Assembly (NCBI GenBank): GCA_018260755.1
Contig: JAGTWP010000003.1
Location: 1-11,780 of the forward strand
Source: Candidatus Altarchaeum sp.
GTDB lineage: Archaea > Altiarchaeota > Altiarchaeia > Altiarchaeales > Altiarchaeaceae
DNA: 11,780 bases
Direction of reading: 5' to 3'
The stretch's first letter is position 1; every line of letters begins with the position of its first letter. Below are positions 1 through 7,679 of this stretch, in pieces. The notes under the pieces are model-generated. The model had not been told where the DNA came from. It was given only the letters and a program-made list of their open reading frames with translations, and made no database searches. The position numbers and the translations under genes are program-made.

Positions 1-72
1 AGAAAATAATGAAAACAAAGAAAATAATGAAAACAAAGAAAATAATGAAAACAAAGAAAATAATGAAAACAA
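1..72 (+). repeat. 18-bp tandem repeat, four copies
   Basis: The unit AGAAAATAATGAAAACAA occurs four times in perfect head-to-tail array and probably continues left of the window. In the plus-strand open frame it encodes ENNENK repeats. Unit length is a multiple of three, so copy-number change would keep the frame. Confidence 0.9.
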
Positions 73-130
73 ATTTAAAAAGAGAGCGATAATATTTTCA
101 TCTGTCGGACCGGAAATTTATGAATTTTAA
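2..130 (+). CDS. C-terminal end of an Asn/Glu/Lys-repeat protein (partial, 5' end outside window)
   Basis: An open frame enters from the left edge and stops at TAA 128-130. It gives 42 residues: four copies of the hexapeptide ENNENK, then a tail reading FKKRAIIFSSVGPEIYEF. The repeat is hydrophilic and probably disordered. The tail has a short hydrophobic strand (AIIFSSV) but no motif I recognise. The gene converges on the minus-strand gene ending at 194, with a 63-bp gap. The frame is supported only by being open and by the change from repeat to non-repeat sequence before the stop. The opposite strand is also open through the repeat, so the call is tentative. No function can be assigned. Confidence 0.5.
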   Translation, partial: ENNENKENNENKENNENKENNENKFKKRAIIFSSVGPEIYEF

Positions 131-154
131 AAAACACATTACTTTGACTTTTTT
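129..154. terminator. possible convergent termination region
   Basis: Between the two convergent genes there is a six-A run at 129-134 (six T on the minus strand, about 60 nt past the stop of the minus-strand gene) and a six-T run at 149-154 (about 20 nt past the plus-strand stop). Archaeal RNA polymerase commonly terminates on short T tracts without a hairpin. There is no convincing stem-loop, and T runs are common in this AT-rich DNA, so the call is weak. Confidence 0.25.
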
Positions 155-193
155 ATATAAATTTCAAAATTTTAACTTCAAATCCAATCAAAT

Positions 194-1549
194 TTACAAA
201 ATCGTTATTTTTAATCGTTTCCTTAATTCATCATTCTTCAACATAAATTCCGCTGCTTTTAAGAGTATTCCTCCTATGTGTGCGGATGCTTCATTTGGTT
301 CATTAAGAAGTGTCTTTGCAGTCCTCCATAAAACTGCAACAGGATATGTGCTTATATTTCTTATCTCATAAATTAAAACATTATCCACCTCCGAAAGTAT
401 CCGATAAGCATCTGATATGGAAATTTTTTCAACATCAGGCAATACAGGCGGATCTATCTCCTTTTCGTATTGAGACAATTTTGCATAAAGTAAAACATTC
501 CTATTTTCAAGCATTCCCACCGCAAGTATATTCATTGAAATTTCCGCCGCTCTGATATAGTCATTCATAGTCCGGTCATATTCTTCCTTTGAATTAAAAT
601 TTACATTCTCGGCCTGCTTCTCTATTTCCCTGACAACCTTTTCGGCAACCTTTACAAAATATTTCGGAATTGTTCTCTCATAACCGCTGTGAATTTCATT
701 ATACGCATTTAAAACCATAGAATATGCCAGTTGTAATTTATTTCGCTGTTCGGGGGTTATCTTTGCCGTCGGAATTAAATTTATTTCAAATTTTTCATTC
801 CTGATTATGGTTATATGCTTCATCTGACTTTCACACAAGTCCTTTTCAACACTTAAAAGATATTCCCCCTTCGGAATTGTTAATGTGCACATCCCATCGC
901 TGTTTGTATTTACTTCCTGCTTGCTTTTCTGTCCCCCTATTAAAATTTTTGCATTGTTAAGGGGAATTCCCGATGGTGTTCGGACAAAAATTTCAACGAT
1001 AAGCATACCCTCGGCAATACCCTTTATCAGGCCTTTTGCGTCTTCTGCGAAGGTCTTTGTTTTTTCGGAATTTAAAGATGCGTCAAAATTCATATCTGTC
1101 TTTAAATTGAGCGTCTGATTTATTGCCACATATCTATCTTTCACTATCTTAACATTATATTTTCCTTCATCCAAATTCGGAATTGTAACGGTTGACGGAA
1201 TTTTATTTGAGAACTCTATGTCCCCGCTTTCTTTTTGTAAGAGCAGGAATGCATCATTTATTGCCTTTTTATTTTCGTCTGCAACCTTAAAGGTGAGCTT
1301 AAATTTGCCTTTGTTACTTCCAATCAGTCCGCCGCTTAATGCCTTGCCAAAATCGGTACTTTCACCTTCACCACTTCTTTTATAAAATTTAAAGTAGTAA
1401 AATATAACCGCGGATGCCAATAGTATGATAATAAGGATAAAAATTATCTGGATGCCTGTATTCCCTAAAGCATTATCAGGTGCAATTGGTGTATTGTTTA
1501 CTGCGTCGCTTACTGTTGCCGCTACTGCAAAAAATGATGCTAAAAACAT
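194..1549 (-). CDS. membrane-anchored protein with two beta-sandwich-like domains and a helical C-terminal domain
   Basis: A 451-aa protein I do not recognise as a named family. Residues 1-16 look like a signal peptide or first hydrophobic segment (MFLASFFAVAATVSDA). A short polar stretch follows, then one strong transmembrane helix at about 33-54 ending in KFYKR, which by the positive-inside rule puts the rest in the cytoplasm. About 82-150 and 182-260 are two beta-rich stretches with the pattern of PEGA or carboxypeptidase-regulatory-like domains (for example IPNLDEGKYNVKIVKDRY and IPKGEYLLSVEKD). About 264-451 is helical and charged. It lies 126 bp downstream of cdhA1 on the same strand with a TATA-like sequence in the gap, so it may be a separate unit. 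No cofactor motif links it to CO metabolism; anchoring or scaffolding is only a guess. No Shine-Dalgarno precedes the chosen ATG, and starting there gives the complete signal-like N-terminus. Confidence 0.85.
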   Translation of the reverse strand: MFLASFFAVAATVSDAVNNTPIAPDNALGNTGIQIIFILIIILLASAVIFYYFKFYKRSGEGESTDFGKALSGGLIGSNKGKFKLTFKVADENKKAINDAFLLLQKESGDIEFSNKIPSTVTIPNLDEGKYNVKIVKDRYVAINQTLNLKTDMNFDASLNSEKTKTFAEDAKGLIKGIAEGMLIVEIFVRTPSGIPLNNAKILIGGQKSKQEVNTNSDGMCTLTIPKGEYLLSVEKDLCESQMKHITIIRNEKFEINLIPTAKITPEQRNKLQLAYSMVLNAYNEIHSGYERTIPKYFVKVAEKVVREIEKQAENVNFNSKEEYDRTMNDYIRAAEISMNILAVGMLENRNVLLYAKLSQYEKEIDPPVLPDVEKISISDAYRILSEVDNVLIYEIRNISTYPVAVLWRTAKTLLNEPNEASAHIGGILLKAAEFMLKNDELRKRLKITIL

Positions 1550-1594
1550 TGTTAAATTTATAAATGTTAAATTTGAAAAATTTAATAGTATAAA

Positions 1595-1612
1595 AATATT
1601 ATAAATTAATTT
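1595..1612 (-). promoter_or_regulatory. possible TATA box for the 451-aa membrane protein gene
   Basis: On the minus strand the gap between cdhA1 and the next gene holds an AATTTATAATATT stretch about 50 nt before the ATG at 1549. It resembles an archaeal TATA element and would allow transcription to start roughly 25 nt before the start codon. The whole gap is AT-rich, so such matches are expected by chance. Confidence 0.25.
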
Positions 1613-1675
1613 GTCATAGAAATATAAATATTTGAAAAATCAATTTCTTATTTGCTTTCCGATTTACTCTCCAAT

Positions 1676-4600
1676 TCACTTTATATTTGTCATCCTCCTG
1701 ACAAGTGTCGGGTCAACGATTTTTCTTGGCTTCCAGTTTTTGGATTTCAGGAATTCCTTTACTTCATCAGCCATTGCCATTGGAATGTCCCTTTCCATTC
1801 TTATAAATTTATCCAAATCATCGGGAAAAGCATCCTTTCCCTTTCCGGAATATTTCCTGTAAATGCCAATATAATGCGATAATTTAATATTTCTGCCCTT
1901 TGTAGCATCGCTCGGACGCATCGTTAGTTTTGGAATCAGCATCATAATCTCCTCTTTTGTCTTTGCCGCATAACTTAAATGTAAAGGTGCCGGTTCGCTG
2001 TCTATAACATCTCCGGTTACCGTATTATAAATTTTCCATCTGTCAAGCAGTCCTAAATTTTTCCGTGCATAGTTAAAAATTTCGCTGTTTTTTTCATAAG
2101 GGTTTTCAACATCTCCTCTCAATTCTTTCCTGTATTTTGTTCCCTGTGGCCCCCATATTACAGGAATTCCAAGTCGGATTGCCCCGTTTCCGATTGCGAC
2201 CGCTTTTTGGGACATCGTTCCCAAGACCAATCCAACCGCTCCGACTCTGTTAAGAGTATAATCGGCGATCTCCTCAAAATTCGCCCGTAAATTTCTCTTG
2301 GCGAATATATTTGCTATCTTCATAGCCGCTCCTGTTATGTGCGCATTTGCCACGCATGAACCGACATTAACTATATTTCCCGCTGCAAAATTTCCTCCGT
2401 ATTTTTCATATAAATGACAGGTTCCAGAATAATCACTTGCTACTGCCATTGCTGCGCAACCGCTTACTGCAACTATGTAATTTCTCTTTAAAAATTCTTC
2501 TAAAATTTCTCCTAATTCTTTACCTCCGTTAGGCCATATCGAACATCCGACAGCTGCAATTACTCCCGGAATTTCGCCAAAAACAATCGGTTGTCCTACA
2601 TTTCTTATTTCAACATCCTGTATTGCTCCCCTTCCAGGAGAAATTTTTGCTTTGTCATTTGCCAGCCGGTCTTTATAAATTTCGGTAAATACTGATACAA
2701 TCGGAATTTGTTTCGGACACCACGATTCACACCTTCCACAGAATATACATTTTCCGATGGATTCCAAAATTTCATCTTTTGTTAAAAATTTGAGCTCATC
2801 CTTTATATTATTTCTTTCTCTTTCAACCCTTACAACCTCTTTGATGTTTATTTTTTTCGGACACTTTTCCTGACATAATCCGCACATTGCACAATCTTTT
2901 AGGATGGAAATTTCATTTGCACCAATTTCTTTTCCTTCTTTAATTGCTATTATCAAATCAGCAATCTGAATATTATTCGGACAATTTCGGGTACAATTTC
3001 CGCATTCAACACAGCTCTTTGTCTGTTCGGTTATTTTGTAATATTCATTCAGTCCTTTAATTAAAGAGTAATATGTCTCCTTTCCGACTGCTCTTTTGCT
3101 TAATTCATTCTCTTTCTCTTTTGAAATTTTTTCCAGCACATGATAAATGTACTGCCTTGAACAGCTGATTTCTTTTGCTAAAGAGGTTATGCCGTATTCC
3201 TTCTGCTGCAATAAATTTATTATTTTGTTTTTGAGTTTGCCTGCATCTTCATAAATATTCAGTTTTCCATTTTCTTCTCTTACAATAAATTCAAATTTTT
3301 CATTTTTGATTTCTACTATTATGTTGTCCCTGATTTTAAGGGTGAGCAAATCGGAATTTGTGTTTTGAGCAATAACTCTTACAACATTATCCTCCTTGCT
3401 AATTGCTATATCTTTCGCTTCTATCCTCCATCTTTTTAGAAATTTTATAAAATCAACGTTGTTTTCTGAAACATCCTCCCAGCAAAATAAAAATTGAGAT
3501 TTACTTTCTACCCTATTTTCCTCAGCTTTTTCATTTATTTCACCTTCTTTTTCTACCCTATTTTCCTCAGCTTTTTCATTTATTTCACCTTCTTTTTCTA
3601 CCCTATTTTCCTCAGCTTTTTCATTTATTTCACCTTCTTTTTCATTGAAAATTTGGTTTATGCTCCTGATAATTAAGCGGTTATCAACACCAACGGGACA
3701 TGCCTTTATACATAATCCACAGTTAATACAATCGCTTGTTTTTTTTATTGTCCCTTCGTATAAATTTAAATTTAAATTTTGTGTTTTTCCATTATTATGG
3801 TTTTCAGTCCTTTTTCTTTCCTTAATCATTACAGCAACCTTTACCGCAACCTCTCCCAATTTTTCAAGGGTATGCAAATAACATCCTGGAATTTCTCCGC
3901 TCATTAATTTTTCAATAATTACCTCGCTATTTTCATCGCTTAAATCCTCTAATCCGGAAACATATTTATCAGTAGTAGCAATTAAAGGCGTTTTTAATTT
4001 CTTTAAGTTTTCCAGTATATCAACTCTTATACATTGCTCATCACTGATAACAACATCTGCAATTCCAGACCTTATATAAGGAAGCTGATAGGATAATGGT
4101 CCAATAATTTTTGCCCCTGTTCGGTATCTTCCTAAATCAAGTGCGGTGCAGCATATTCCACAAATTTCAACATCTTTATTATTTGCTTCCGCATAATCAA
4201 TCGCAGAGGCACCTGCAAGCACATTATGTCCGATGCATAGAATTACCGGCTTTTCTTTATTGACACTTCCAAAACCAAATTCGACTAATTTCGGATTTGG
4301 CTCTCCTTTGGGAAAATTTAATGCAGCGATTTGTGAGATATCACAAATTTCCATTCCGACATGGTCAAGCATTCCCGCATGCAATGCCTTACTGTTATAA
4401 TCAAAATCAGATGATTCGGTTCCGACATTAAGACAAGAAGCAAGTTTTGTGAGTTGTCCTTCAATATAATTTAGTCCTCTTTCAAGGTCACCGATTGTTT
4501 CCGGCTTATATCCGCATACAAGCTGAATATTCGGTGATTTTACTTCTGTATTTTCAGCGGTGTCCAAAGGAAAATTTCTTCCTTTTCTTTCTATTAATGC

Positions 4601-4924
4601 CTCTATTAAGTGCCTTCCGTGTGCAGAATGTGCAGATGCTCCGATTATTGCTAATTGCAGTCCTTCTCTTGCCAGATGTCTTTCCAATGTTATACCGCAT
4701 GCTCCTTTCCTGTTATCCGATAAATCGCAGGGACCCAAAGCACAAAACTGACACTGCTGAATAAATCCGTAATATTTTGGTTTGTATCTGTTCAGCAATT
4801 TCAAATCCCAGTCCCGCAAATCGGCAATATCAGGATTTGGTGTCGGCCCTTCTAATTCTTTATACTCTCTTTCATCTTCAATCTCTCCGATTGAAATTTT
4901 TAAATTTTTGCTTTTGGTTGCCAT
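1676..4924 (-). CDS. cdhA: ACDS alpha subunit, Ni-Fe-S CO dehydrogenase (CdhA), active-type copy with extra Fe-S and HTH insertion
   Basis: Catalyses reversible CO2 reduction to CO for acetyl-CoA synthesis in the ACDS complex. At 1082 aa it is about 280 longer than methanogen CdhA. The B-cluster-type motif is Cys58/61/66/76 and the proton-relay motif HSAHGRH has His99/102/105. C-cluster candidates are His233 (IGHN), Cys258/259 (CGICCTA), Cys298 (DEQC), Cys794, Cys823 (SGC) and Cys857 (GSC), with catalytic Lys907 in MSQKA. All match methanogen CdhA as I recall it. Four CxxCxxCxxxCP motifs start at Cys399, 638, 678 and 726; methanogen CdhA has two. Between the first and second lie three EKEGEINEKAEENRV repeats (428-472), an unassigned segment (474-560) and a helix-turn-helix/winged-helix-like domain (562-622). 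The gene starts 15 bp after cdhA2, so the two are cotranscribed. The stop is TGA, followed four codons on by an in-frame TAA. There is no Shine-Dalgarno. Confidence 0.95.
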   Translation of the reverse strand: MATKSKNLKISIGEIEDEREYKELEGPTPNPDIADLRDWDLKLLNRYKPKYYGFIQQCQFCALGPCDLSDNRKGACGITLERHLAREGLQLAIIGASAHSAHGRHLIEALIERKGRNFPLDTAENTEVKSPNIQLVCGYKPETIGDLERGLNYIEGQLTKLASCLNVGTESSDFDYNSKALHAGMLDHVGMEICDISQIAALNFPKGEPNPKLVEFGFGSVNKEKPVILCIGHNVLAGASAIDYAEANNKDVEICGICCTALDLGRYRTGAKIIGPLSYQLPYIRSGIADVVISDEQCIRVDILENLKKLKTPLIATTDKYVSGLEDLSDENSEVIIEKLMSGEIPGCYLHTLEKLGEVAVKVAVMIKERKRTENHNNGKTQNLNLNLYEGTIKKTSDCINCGLCIKACPVGVDNRLIIRSINQIFNEKEGEINEKAEENRVEKEGEINEKAEENRVEKEGEINEKAEENRVESKSQFLFCWEDVSENNVDFIKFLKRWRIEAKDIAISKEDNVVRVIAQNTNSDLLTLKIRDNIIVEIKNEKFEFIVREENGKLNIYEDAGKLKNKIINLLQQKEYGITSLAKEISCSRQYIYHVLEKISKEKENELSKRAVGKETYYSLIKGLNEYYKITEQTKSCVECGNCTRNCPNNIQIADLIIAIKEGKEIGANEISILKDCAMCGLCQEKCPKKINIKEVVRVERERNNIKDELKFLTKDEILESIGKCIFCGRCESWCPKQIPIVSVFTEIYKDRLANDKAKISPGRGAIQDVEIRNVGQPIVFGEIPGVIAAVGCSIWPNGGKELGEILEEFLKRNYIVAVSGCAAMAVASDYSGTCHLYEKYGGNFAAGNIVNVGSCVANAHITGAAMKIANIFAKRNLRANFEEIADYTLNRVGAVGLVLGTMSQKAVAIGNGAIRLGIPVIWGPQGTKYRKELRGDVENPYEKNSEIFNYARKNLGLLDRWKIYNTVTGDVIDSEPAPLHLSYAAKTKEEIMMLIPKLTMRPSDATKGRNIKLSHYIGIYRKYSGKGKDAFPDDLDKFIRMERDIPMAMADEVKEFLKSKNWKPRKIVDPTLVRRMTNIK
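3509..3643 (-). repeat. 45-bp in-frame tandem repeat, three perfect copies, inside cdhA1
   Basis: Three head-to-tail copies identical at the DNA level encode EKEGEINEKAEENRV three times (residues 428-472 of CdhA1). They sit just after the first ferredoxin-type motif. The neighbouring paralogue lacks the array. Nucleotide identity between copies points to recent expansion. The product would be a charged, probably helical or flexible linker. Confidence 0.95.
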
Positions 4925-4939
4925 TTTATCTTAAATTTT

Positions 4940-7669
4940 TTATTTTTGTATGCTGTTTTTATACGCCTCCGGAATATCTTTTTCACTCCTCACAAAATTT
5001 TTTATATCATCGGGAATTTCTTTTGTTTTATCACCTCCATATTTCCTGTAAATTTCAATATAATCCGCTATCTTTTTTGCTCTTACTTCTTCGCTGTCAA
5101 AATTTCTGAAAACCAATTTCGTAATTAATAACATCGCTTCCTCTTTTGTCTTTGCTGCAATACATAAATGCGGGAATGAGAAATTTTTCGGTGAAATTTT
5201 CTTAAGGACTTCATTATAATTTCCGTTATAATCATCTTTACTATAATCAATAACTATGTCTCTTGTAAGTTCCCTTCTGTATTTTATACCCTGCCGCCCG
5301 AATATTACAGGAATTCCCAACCGCATCAATCCCTGTGCAACTGCAAAATTTTCCTGTGTCGTTGCCCCCCAGAATAAAGCAGTAATACCAATTTTATTTG
5401 TAATATAGTCAGAAATTTCATCAAAATTTCCAACAGGACTTTTGTCGATGTTTTTACCTGTCATTTCTATTACCTTCTCAATTAAATGAATGCCAGCAGA
5501 TAACGAACCCAGATTTATTAAATTTTTATATGTTGAATTGCTCTCTGCAATTTCTGACTTGGAAATACACGAACGAAGTGAGCATATTGAAATCGCCGCA
5601 TCTCCGGCTGTAAATATAATAAAATTTCTGTTTAAAAATTCCTCCAAAATTTCTGCTAATTCCTGTGTCCCGTTCGGAAAATTTGCATCACCTAAAACCA
5701 AAAGAACCTGTGTATCTTTGGGAATAGATATATTTGCATGAGAAAAAGTAATTGATGCCTTTTTATCCATAAATTTTTCTTTATATATTTCGGCAAATAC
5801 AGATATAATGGGAATTTGTTTCGGACATTGTGATTCGCATCTTCCGCAGAATATACATTTTTCAAGCGCTCCCAAAATTTCCTCTTTTGTTAAAAATTTA
5901 ATATCCTCAATTATATTTCTTCTTTCTCTTTCACCCCTGACAACTTCCTTGATATTTATCTTTTTAGGACATTTCTCCTGACATAATCCGCACATTACAC
6001 ATTTCTTTAAGATAGAGATTTCTTTTGCTTTTATTTCTTTTCCTTCTTTTATTGCTATTATCAAATCAGAAATCTGAATATTATTCGGACAGTTTTCGCT
6101 GCAAAGTTTGCATCCGATACATTCCTTTATCTGCCCGGTTATTTTGTAATATTCATTCAGTCCTTTAATTAAAGAGTAATATGTATCCTTTCCGACAACC
6201 CTTTTAGTTATTTCCGGGCATGCCTCTGAAATCTCCGAATGAAGTGAGGTGAATTCCGAACCTTTTTTCTTTGAAAATTTTTTCAAAACATTATAAATGT
6301 ACTGCCTTGAACACCCTGTTTCTTTTGCTAAATTTGTTGCTGTATATTCCTTTTGTTTCAATAAATTTATGATCTTGTCTTTGGTTTTATTTTTACTTTT
6401 AACTGGCGGAGCGAGCATATCCTCACCTGTTTTTGTTTCACAACTCTCTGTCTTATTATTGAAAATCCTGTTTATGCTTTGAATGATTAAACGAGGAGCA
6501 ATATTAACAGGACACGCCTTTTTGCATAATCCACAGTTAATACATTCGCCTGTTGTTTTTATTAATCCGGCATCTGTGGTATCTGTATTAAAATTTTTTA
6601 AATTTCTCCCTTTCTTATTCGCAGTTGCAATCATTCCAACAACATCTGCCAGTTTTTTGCTGTCTTTTATATAACACCCTGAAATTTCTCCATCCATTAA
6701 CTTTTTAAAAATTTCATCTGAACTTAAAATGCTCAAATCCGCAAGACCTGCCATATTCCTGTCTGAAACGGCAATTACAGGAGTACCTGATTTCTTTACA
6801 TTTTCAATTACATCTGTCCGGACATTTCCTGTTCCAATCACAATAACATCCGCAAGCCCGGTTTTTTCATATATCAGTTCCGAGGCGGAATTTTCACAGA
6901 TCTTTACACCCTCATTAAAATCAAAAGCACCCGAACCGAGATGTATGATTTCAAAATCTGCACTTGAATTAATGATTTGAGCAATATTGGGAACATAATC
7001 TCCAATAATTAAAACAATCCCTTTGCTTTTATCAATCGCACCAAATCCAATCTCAAATTTGTTTATTTTATTGCCTTCATTGTTATTTGAAAATTTCCTT
7101 AAAATTTCATAAATTTCCATTGCGAGAAGGGACAGCATTCCCGCATGAAAAATTTTGCTGTTGAAGTCAAAATCACTTGCTTCCTGTCCCATGTGTGTTG
7201 CCGAAATCAAATGAACTATTTGCTCATTTGCATATCTTAATGCCTTCTTTAAATCACCTGTTGTTTTCGGTTCATATCCGCACAAAAGATTTATAAAAGT
7301 TGTGGTTATAAAATTTTTGTCTTCTAAAAGTAATTCTGCGAAATAAGTGTGTTCCTTGATTATTGCATCATTTAGTTCGCATGCTCTCGCAATATAAGAT
7401 GAAGCACCTGCAATTGCAGTAACCAATGCTTCTCTTGCCATCTGTGGATTTAATCGCATTCCGCACGCGCCTCTTCTGTTTTTTGACAAATCACACGGAC
7501 CAAAAGCACAGTATTGACACTGCTGAATGAATGCATAATACTTTGGTTTAAATCTGCCGAGTAAATTTGCATCCGAGTTTCTTAAGTCCGTTACATCCGG
7601 ATTTATAAATTTTCCAGTTCTTTCCAAGTAATCTCCACCTTTAATTAAAATTTCCGGTTTTTCTTTCAT
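4940..7669 (-). CDS. CdhA paralogue lacking C-cluster ligands (probable CODH pseudoenzyme), with extra Fe-S and HTH insertion
   Basis: A 909-aa homologue of the neighbouring CdhA1 along its whole length, sharing motifs such as FIQQCQYCAFGPCDLS and RLGIPVIFGRQGIKYRREL. The N-terminal cluster cysteines (51/54/59/69) and all four CxxCxxCxxxCP motifs (starting Cys376, 517, 557, 605) are intact. By hand alignment to CdhA1, the active-site residues are replaced: relay His99/102/105 to Tyr92/Arg95/Glu98, His233 to Asp224, Cys258/259 to Gly245/Ser246, Cys298 to Asn282, Cys794 to Asp661, Cys823 to Asp690, Cys857 to Leu723 and Lys907 to Glu773. It should not bind the Ni-Fe-S C-cluster or oxidise CO. 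The frame is fully open, so this is not a decaying gene. An electron-conducting or structural role beside CdhA1 is inferred. The helix-turn-helix-like insert is at about 430-500. The C-terminus is slightly shorter than in CdhA1. It lies 10 bp after the 91-aa gene and 15 bp before cdhA1. Confidence 0.9.
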   Translation of the reverse strand: MKEKPEILIKGGDYLERTGKFINPDVTDLRNSDANLLGRFKPKYYAFIQQCQYCAFGPCDLSKNRRGACGMRLNPQMAREALVTAIAGASSYIARACELNDAIIKEHTYFAELLLEDKNFITTTFINLLCGYEPKTTGDLKKALRYANEQIVHLISATHMGQEASDFDFNSKIFHAGMLSLLAMEIYEILRKFSNNNEGNKINKFEIGFGAIDKSKGIVLIIGDYVPNIAQIINSSADFEIIHLGSGAFDFNEGVKICENSASELIYEKTGLADVIVIGTGNVRTDVIENVKKSGTPVIAVSDRNMAGLADLSILSSDEIFKKLMDGEISGCYIKDSKKLADVVGMIATANKKGRNLKNFNTDTTDAGLIKTTGECINCGLCKKACPVNIAPRLIIQSINRIFNNKTESCETKTGEDMLAPPVKSKNKTKDKIINLLKQKEYTATNLAKETGCSRQYIYNVLKKFSKKKGSEFTSLHSEISEACPEITKRVVGKDTYYSLIKGLNEYYKITGQIKECIGCKLCSENCPNNIQISDLIIAIKEGKEIKAKEISILKKCVMCGLCQEKCPKKINIKEVVRGERERRNIIEDIKFLTKEEILGALEKCIFCGRCESQCPKQIPIISVFAEIYKEKFMDKKASITFSHANISIPKDTQVLLVLGDANFPNGTQELAEILEEFLNRNFIIFTAGDAAISICSLRSCISKSEIAESNSTYKNLINLGSLSAGIHLIEKVIEMTGKNIDKSPVGNFDEISDYITNKIGITALFWGATTQENFAVAQGLMRLGIPVIFGRQGIKYRRELTRDIVIDYSKDDYNGNYNEVLKKISPKNFSFPHLCIAAKTKEEAMLLITKLVFRNFDSEEVRAKKIADYIEIYRKYGGDKTKEIPDDIKNFVRSEKDIPEAYKNSIQK

Positions 7670-7679
7670 TTTTTAAATT

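Noticed and set aside
1-72. The 18-bp array at the left edge as a CRISPR
   Set aside because: Units are contiguous with no spacers, and the array is in frame with an open reading frame.
3494-3676. Plus-strand open frame of about 60 codons with a repeated Phe/Tyr-rich sequence
   Set aside because: It is the antisense shadow of the 45-bp Glu/Lys repeat in cdhA1; the repeated hydrophobic peptide is a by-product of the coding-strand repeat.
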